Source: Dehalococcoidia bacterium (GTDB lineage Bacteria; Chloroflexota; Dehalococcoidia; GIF9; AB-539-J10). From it: a DNA stretch of 6,430 nt. The stretch spans positions 1 to 6,430 of the forward strand of contig DAOUTC010000069.1 in NCBI GenBank assembly GCA_030626915.1. The letters run 5' to 3'. A program made the position numbers and the translations under genes. How positions within the stretch are numbered: position 1 is the first letter of the stretch; each line of letters starts with the position of its first letter. Under the pieces are notes generated by a model. That model was not told the origin of the DNA. It saw nothing but the letters and a program-made list of their open reading frames with translations, and searched no databases. This document shows positions 6,254-6,430 of the stretch, in pieces.

Positions 6254-6321
6254 CCACTTTAACAATTAAATAGTGGAAGGAAGGGAAAACACACACTTAA
6301 CGATAGACCAAAAGTCTATCG
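6254..6321 (-). terminator. Tandem hairpins downstream of 16S rRNA, likely terminator or processing region
   Basis: On the minus strand the first hairpin is CGATAGAC / GTCTATCG (positions 6321-6314 and 6308-6301), a perfect eight-base-pair stem with a TTTTG loop, followed by a T/G-rich tail ending in TTTT. The second is CCACT / AGTGG (6276-6254) with partial pairing inside, followed by TTTTGG. Neither has a long uninterrupted U-run, so they may be weak terminators acting together, or precursor processing structures. The position just beyond the 16S 3' end supports either role. Confidence 0.45.
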
Positions 6322-6366
6322 ACCGACCTAGAAATCATAGGGCTACTGGCCCTTTTGACTCCCTAG

Positions 6367-6430
6367 AAAGGAGGTGATTCAGCCACACGTTCCCGTACGG
6401 CTGCCTTGTTACGACTTCGTCACAGTCATC
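6367..6430 (-). rRNA. rrs: 16S ribosomal RNA, 3' end (partial)
   Basis: The minus strand reads through the end of helix 44 (GAAGTCGTAACAAGG, which includes the decoding adenines equivalent to E. coli A1492-A1493), then helix 45 as a nine-base-pair stem AGCCGTACG/CGTGTGGCT around the GGAA loop targeted for adenosine dimethylation, and the anti-Shine-Dalgarno CACCTCCTTT. The mature 3' end is placed near 6367 by comparison with E. coli. The base after helix 45 is A where nearly all bacteria have G (GAATCACC instead of GGATCACC). The gene continues beyond the window. No 23S, 5S or spacer tRNA follows on this strand; rny is next. Confidence 0.97.

Larger units (their letters stand above)
6073..6366 (-). 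other. Spacer between 16S rRNA and rny
   Basis: A 294-base stretch with no supportable protein gene. It contains no tRNA-Ile or tRNA-Ala and no 23S gene, so the 16S gene is not in a standard rRNA operon, at least downstream. On the minus strand, from the 16S end toward rny, it holds a small GGGC/GCCC hairpin (6340-6352), a strong palindromic hairpin (6301-6321), a weaker imperfect hairpin (6254-6276), pyrimidine-rich tracts, and the likely rny promoter (6121-6149). Confidence 0.7.

Noticed and set aside
1..6430. Defence system, mobile element or CRISPR array
   Set aside because: No transposase, integrase, repeats, toxin-antitoxin pair or nuclease cluster was seen. The macrodomain stands alone, without an ADP-ribosyltransferase partner that would suggest a DarTG-like toxin system.

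Overview
The window is a bacterial chromosome segment carrying core translation and RNA-metabolism genes. Moderate-to-low GC, mostly ATG starts, an RNase Y plus B. subtilis-type YmdB pair, an archaeal-like DUF89 phosphatase and a 16S rRNA gene not followed by tRNAs or 23S all fit Chloroflexota of the Dehalococcoidia type. That placement is inference from gene content and layout. No plasmid, phage, transposon or CRISPR signature was seen.

Layout. Positions 1-317 (+) hold a tRNA cluster: the 3' end of a cut-off tRNA, then tRNA-Leu(CAA), tRNA-Gln(TTG) and tRNA-Asn(GTT). A MacroD-type macrodomain hydrolase (327-911, +) starts 9 bases after the CCA of tRNA-Asn and is probably read from the same transcript. 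It converges on, and overlaps by 14 bases, a DUF89 metal-dependent phosphatase (898-1737, -). A short divergent promoter region separates DUF89 from prfA (release factor 1, 1805-2875, +). prfA overlaps prmC (2872-3726, +), which encodes the enzyme that methylates the GGQ glutamine of release factors. On the opposite strand, rny (RNase Y, 6072-4546) is followed 17 bases later by ymdB (phosphodiesterase, 4527-3760, TTG start). Upstream of rny lies a 294-base spacer with hairpins and a candidate promoter, then the 3' end of a 16S rRNA gene (6430-6367, -) that runs off the window.

How the genes fit together. tRNAs, 16S rRNA, RF1 and PrmC serve translation; RNase Y and YmdB serve mRNA turnover and its regulation; the macrodomain and DUF89 proteins look like metabolite or ADP-ribose housekeeping hydrolases. 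I found no convincing undescribed multi-gene system. The points worth checking are the orphan 16S with an unusual base just before its anti-Shine-Dalgarno end, the macrodomain gene joined to the tRNA cluster, the macrodomain/DUF89 tail-to-tail overlap, and several local regulatory structures.
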